From: Erythrobacter fulvus
Lineage (GTDB): Bacteria > Pseudomonadota > Alphaproteobacteria > Sphingomonadales > Sphingomonadaceae
Assembly (NCBI RefSeq): GCF_028595285.1
Contig: NZ_JAQQXQ010000004.1
Coordinates: forward strand, 124,001 to 188,000
Direction of reading: 5' to 3'
Length of the DNA stretch: 64,000 nt
Shown: positions 63,146 through 64,000 of the stretch, in pieces
Position numbering within the stretch: the first letter of the stretch is position 1
How the letters are laid out: the number at the start of each line of letters is the position of its first letter
Made by a program: the position numbers and the translations under genes
The notes under the pieces: model-generated
What the model saw: the letters and a program-made list of their open reading frames with translations, nothing else
The model's database searches: none
What the model was told of the DNA's origin: nothing

Positions 63146-64000
63146 GTGACCAAGTCAAAGACCCCTTCGGTCCCGGCATTGAGCGGTGAGCAGAGCCTTA
63201 ACCGCTACTTGTCCGAGATTCGCAAATTCCCGGTGCTGACCGCAGAGCAGGAATACATGCTCGCCAAGCGCTATCAGGAACATGAAGACCCTGATGCCGC
63301 CGCCCAGTTGGTGACCAGCCACCTGCGCCTCGTCGCGAAGATCGCGATGGGTTACCGCGGCTATGGCCTGCCGGTTGCCGATCTGATCTCCGAAGGCAAT
63401 GTGGGCCTGATGCAGGGCGTCAAGAAATTCGAACCCGATCGCGGCTTCCGCCTCGCGACCTACGCGATGTGGTGGATCAAGGCCTCGATCCAAGAATACA
63501 TCCTGCGTTCGTGGAGCCTCGTGAAGATGGGCACCACCGCCGCGCAGAAGAAGCTGTTCTTCAACCTGCGCCGGATGAAGAAGAACCTCGACGCCTACGA
63601 GGATACCGATCTTCACCCCGACGACGTGACCAAGATCGCGACCGATCTCGGCGTGCCCGAACAGGAAGTCGTCAACATGAACCGCCGCATGATGATGGGC
63701 GGCGATGGCTCTCTCAACACGCCGATGCGCGGGGGCGAGGAAGGCTCGGGCGAATGGCAGGACTGGCTGACCGACGATCGTCCGTTGCAGGACGAGACCG
63801 TGGCCGACGCCGAGGAATCGCAGATGCGCCACGATATGCTGGTGCAGGCGATGGACAGTCTCAACGAACGGGAGCGGCACATCCTCACCGAACGCCGCCT
63901 GACCGACAAGCCGCAGACGCTGGAGGAACTCAGTCAGGTCTACGACGTCAGCCGCGAACGCATCCGCCAGATCGAGGTGCGCGCCTTCGAAAAGCTGCAG
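63146..64000 (+). CDS. rpoH: RNA polymerase sigma-32 factor, 3' end outside window
   Basis: The first 285 codons are present, in frame to the window edge. The start is GTG 63146 (MTKSKTPSVPALSGEQSLNRY), preceded by an AGG-rich site. Region 2 reads DLISEGNVGLMQGVKKFEPDRGFRLATYAMWWIK, the RpoH box AQKKLFFNLRR identifies sigma-32 specifically, and the region 4 helix-turn-helix (YDVSRERIRQIE) is near the edge. It directs heat-shock transcription. Only a few C-terminal residues are missing. Confidence 0.95.
   Translation, partial: MTKSKTPSVPALSGEQSLNRYLSEIRKFPVLTAEQEYMLAKRYQEHEDPDAAAQLVTSHLRLVAKIAMGYRGYGLPVADLISEGNVGLMQGVKKFEPDRGFRLATYAMWWIKASIQEYILRSWSLVKMGTTAAQKKLFFNLRRMKKNLDAYEDTDLHPDDVTKIATDLGVPEQEVVNMNRRMMMGGDGSLNTPMRGGEEGSGEWQDWLTDDRPLQDETVADAEESQMRHDMLVQAMDSLNERERHILTERRLTDKPQTLEELSQVYDVSRERIRQIEVRAFEKLQ

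Noticed and set aside
1..64000. Prophage, transposon, integron or CRISPR content
   Set aside because: No transposase, integrase, phage structural gene or regularly spaced repeats were found; base composition looks uniform apart from short intergenic stretches.

Overview
The window is GC-rich chromosomal DNA of an alphaproteobacterium, most likely a sphingomonad (Sphingomonadales, Erythrobacter/Porphyrobacter-like). This is inferred from the gene set: a TonB-dependent receptor of the Xanthomonas/Caulobacter type beside flavin-dependent halogenases and a DUF6445 protein, a ChpT-type histidine phosphotransferase, the alphaproteobacterial TIGR02186 membrane protein, ATP12, RpoH and a type-A RNase P RNA. 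I see no phage genes, insertion sequences, CRISPR arrays, tRNAs or rRNAs.

1-15.9 kb is a maltodextrin/starch utilisation locus. On the minus strand lie a sugar MFS permease, a secreted GH13 amylase and a GH97 glucosidase that is cut by the window edge. Divergent from these, on the plus strand, are a secreted GH13 amylase, a cytoplasmic alpha-glucosidase, a LacI-type regulator and a flavin-dependent halogenase. Then come a large TonB-dependent receptor (minus), and a DUF6445 putative dioxygenase plus a second halogenase (plus). The likely flow is uptake of dextrins by the receptor, periplasmic cleavage, MFS import, and cytoplasmic hydrolysis, under LacI control. A perfect 18-bp palindrome in the divergent promoter is the best operator candidate.

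15.9-22.8 kb holds a lipid-anchored cytochrome c, a DUF1499 protein, and a minus-strand run: a VTT-domain/flavin-disulfide-reductase fusion, a CNT nucleoside transporter and a CDP-alcohol phosphatidyltransferase, with a SelD-associated-type oxidoreductase upstream. 23.0-27.3 kb is a three-gene envelope export-like system (ABC-like, HlyD-like, TolC-like) in which every catalytic motif of the ABC ATPase domain is lost. This is the strongest candidate for an undescribed system. Two unknown exported proteins face it at 27.3-28.9 kb.

29-35 kb carries trmL and gatCAB (gatB separated from gatCA by an acyltransferase and a 54-codon membrane ORF), an FKBP isomerase and rpsU. 35.2-39.0 kb is a tightly overlapping six-gene operon (crcB, pseudouridine synthase, PaiB-like, HAD phosphatase, small membrane protein, ATP12). 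39.0-42.6 kb is an Mla-type lipid transport operon, followed by valS. 45.5-49.7 kb has an exported amidohydrolase, queE behind a structured leader with a possible 26-codon upstream ORF, and a HerA-type ATPase. 49.7-59.7 kb contains a TIGR02186/TauE pair, a reduced NfrA/NfrB-like pair, glyoxalase I, a SIMPL protein, a TorF-type porin, a PPP phosphatase, UDP-glucose dehydrogenase, and a TspO-related gene broken by an in-frame stop. 59.8-64 kb has rnpB, an AmpD-type amidase, chpT, a JAMM peptidase, rluD and the start of rpoH.
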